From Prostheceraeus crozeri (taxonomy: Eukaryota; Platyhelminthes; Polycladida; Euryleptidae), in the NCBI GenBank assembly GCA_907163375.1, contig CAJQUW010007817.1, forward strand, positions 124,001-188,000: 64,000 bases of DNA, read 5' to 3'. The position numbers and the translations under genes are program-made. Shown here one piece after another: positions 62,562 to 64,000 of this stretch (positions within the stretch are counted from its first letter, which is position 1; each line of letters starts with the position of its first letter). The notes under the pieces are model-generated. The model was not told the DNA's origin and made no database searches. It saw nothing but the letters and a program-made list of their open reading frames with translations.

Positions 62562-63668
62562 TCAACCGGTTCGTTGAACCCTCGATGGCAAGTATTCGCT
62601 GTACTCGCTGAGGCAAGTATTTGGCCGGCAGTTTCCGCTTGCGGTGGCGTAATTTTTGATGTCACCATCATGTTTTATTAAGAGATGAAGGCATCGCATC
62701 TCCGCCATCGCCCCATCGTAGCACTCGAATGTGGTATCCAAGTCCTTACTCTCAAGGATGACGCTGTCGACGATTCTGCTCTTGATGATGGGAATGTGGA
62801 GCGTTGTTCGTCTCTCTTCTTTCTTCTGACTCTCAGTCAGGCTAGCCTTTAGTTGCTCGATTTTTAAATTTGACACCTCTTCCTGAGCTTTTAGTGATTT
62901 TATGTACGTCGCCTGCTCTTCAACTCGTTTTTCGCTGGCAAGCGCCCTTTCGCGGAAAGGTTCTAAGTTAATTACTTGAGTCTTGAGGGCCCGAATCTCG
63001 GCTACCTGACCCTTCAGGAGGAAATTGTCATCCCTAAAGGCCGAACATTCGTTTTTGTAACGAGTGAGCTCATCTTTTAATTTCGTGAGTGCATATTCCT
63101 GGCTCACTTTTGCGATCTGCTCATCCTTATTCCAGCTGTTCATCTGCTGCTTAATCCCCTTCTTTACTGGGGAAGGTGCGATCACTTTCTTTTTCGGGAA
63201 GACTGATTTGTCGGTTTTCCTATCTCTTCCGCGTTTTTTAGTGATGACGACCTCCTCAGAATCGGAGTCATCTGAGCTGCCCAAATCGCTTAGTGGGGCC
63301 TTCTCTTCTGCTGTTGATGAGGTAGTGACCGAAGCAGCAGGTTCCAAAATTGTTGCAATAGCCTCTTGTAGTGCTGCGTCTAGATCGACTGTTTCTTCGT
63401 TGAAGAAGGGTGCGATCACTTTGCCGATGTCTGATGTTATATAATTGTTAGCCTTTTTGAGCGGACATTCGGCGTGGGCGATGTAAAATTCCTCATGCTC
63501 CTTGCCTTTTAAAAATTTCAGGCAATGTGTACAGCCGGAAATAACGGCTCTTTCCTCGTGGAAGTGAGGAGTATTCTTATACTTATTAATGTGGCGTTTG
63601 AATTCGCCACCCCTCTTTATTTCTCCGCAAGAGCACTTTTTAAATAAAAATTTTGAGTTGCCTCCCAT
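62562..63668 (-). CDS. Hypothetical zinc/coiled-coil protein
   Basis: Intact frame; MGGNSKFLFKKCSCGE (63668) is preferred over the Met at 63725 because a splice-acceptor-like CATCCTTCCTTTACAG lies between them. The N-terminal about 75 residues have CSC...H-x3-H and CTHC patterns. The middle is acidic/Ser-rich with a basic nuclear-signal-like run (KKRGRDRKTDK), then about 120 residues of coiled coil. Function unknown. It may belong to another mobile element or to the host. Confidence 0.5.
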   Translation of the reverse strand: MGGNSKFLFKKCSCGEIKRGGEFKRHINKYKNTPHFHEERAVISGCTHCLKFLKGKEHEEFYIAHAECPLKKANNYITSDIGKVIAPFFNEETVDLDAALQEAIATILEPAASVTTSSTAEEKAPLSDLGSSDDSDSEEVVITKKRGRDRKTDKSVFPKKKVIAPSPVKKGIKQQMNSWNKDEQIAKVSQEYALTKLKDELTRYKNECSAFRDDNFLLKGQVAEIRALKTQVINLEPFRERALASEKRVEEQATYIKSLKAQEEVSNLKIEQLKASLTESQKKEERRTTLHIPIIKSRIVDSVILESKDLDTTFECYDGAMAEMRCLHLLIKHDGDIKNYATASGNCRPNTCLSEYSEYLPSRVQRTG

Positions 63669-63753
63669 TTTGTAATTTATGCATCTGTAAAGGAAGGATG
63701 AAATAGAATTACTAACAGGCGACATTGGCAGTCATTCTTATAATCATACAGCT

Positions 63754-64000
63754 AAATTGTGAGATTGGTGGAAAGTGTCGAACCTTTGAATCCGTTACAG
63801 GCATTACTTAGAGGGGATCTTATCCCAACTCCAAGGCCTCGGCCCACAAATCCAACCTCCCGCGGACAGAGCGTGCGTCATATCACTGTGTTGGTATCCG
63901 GACCCCGTTTTGACATGAAAACCAGTGGATTGTTTACAAAGGTTGCAAATTCCAAGCCGAAGCTCGCCTCCCACAACTTGATAAAGGTCTTTATTGAAAT
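63754..64000 (+). CDS. Partial ORF running off the window
   Basis: Open from 63754 to the edge: VESVEPLNPLQALLRGDL, then a Pro/Arg-rich stretch and GPRFDMKTSGLFTKVANSK. No ATG is visible in the open part before residue 59. Could be an exon. No family recognised. Confidence 0.25.

Overview
The window is eukaryotic, most likely from an invertebrate animal. It is packed with metazoan-type mobile DNA: two lineages of Maverick/Polinton (adintovirus-like) elements, Penelope-like retroelements, three piggyBac-type elements, a Tc1/mariner element, BEL/Pao and non-LTR retrotransposon remnants, and a large minisatellite. Short spliceosomal introns are recognisable. I found no rRNA, tRNA or CRISPR array. 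The species cannot be fixed from the sequence alone.

Left third (1-30.9 kb), lineage L. Three broken copies of one AT-rich Polinton-like element are arranged as direct and inverted repeats. Copy L1 (about 3.05-11 kb) and copy L2 (about 15.6-19 kb) have the same orientation; L3 (about 21.3-29.4 kb) is a mirror image of L1. Gene set: adenain-like protease, rve integrase, phospholipase A2-like protein, small membrane protein, double-jelly-roll-type capsid protein, pVI-like protein, fibre-like protein with a phage-tail-fibre signature, zinc-binding proteins, and protein-primed DNA polymerase B. The polymerase C-terminal part at 20.6-21.1 kb is directly preceded by an intein with a LAGLIDADG endonuclease. 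Insertions cut these copies: a TTAA-flanked piggyBac-like element in the L1 integrase, a full piggyBac element in the L3 protease, a Penelope element at 12.7-15.0 kb, a LINE fragment beside the intein and a foldback element at 15.2 kb.

Middle (30.9-44.1 kb). A repeat family has a tail that expanded into a 1.65 kb minisatellite. It is followed by a BEL/Pao pol remnant, a 2.07 kb mariner element with terminal inverted repeats and one nonsense codon, Penelope fragments, a possible host exon (F5/8C or fucolectin-like), a LINE endonuclease remnant and a 3'-truncated piggyBac element.

Right third (44.1-61.1 kb), lineage R. This is a nearly complete, lightly decayed Polinton/adintovirus. The plus strand carries a leading unknown gene, two RING-type proteins, a DEDDh-like exonuclease, a stand-alone copy of the polymerase N-terminal domain, a GGFL protein, the packaging ATPase, a conserved Polinton protein, an integrase with chromodomain, a basic minor virion protein, the major capsid protein and the protease. 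A minus-strand block then encodes a TATA-binding-protein-like protein and two PC4-like paralogues. Two large paralogous structural-type proteins (+) follow, then a protein-primed DNA polymerase B (-). Both outermost genes have a 67-bp intron exactly after the ATG codon (ATG|GTAAGT ... CAG|GCATC). The TBP-like gene and the start-codon introns are the most striking features of R; the polymerase intein is the most striking feature of L.

Far right (61.1-64 kb). Local direct repeats, a 368-387-residue zinc/coiled-coil protein of unknown role and an ORF cut by the window edge.
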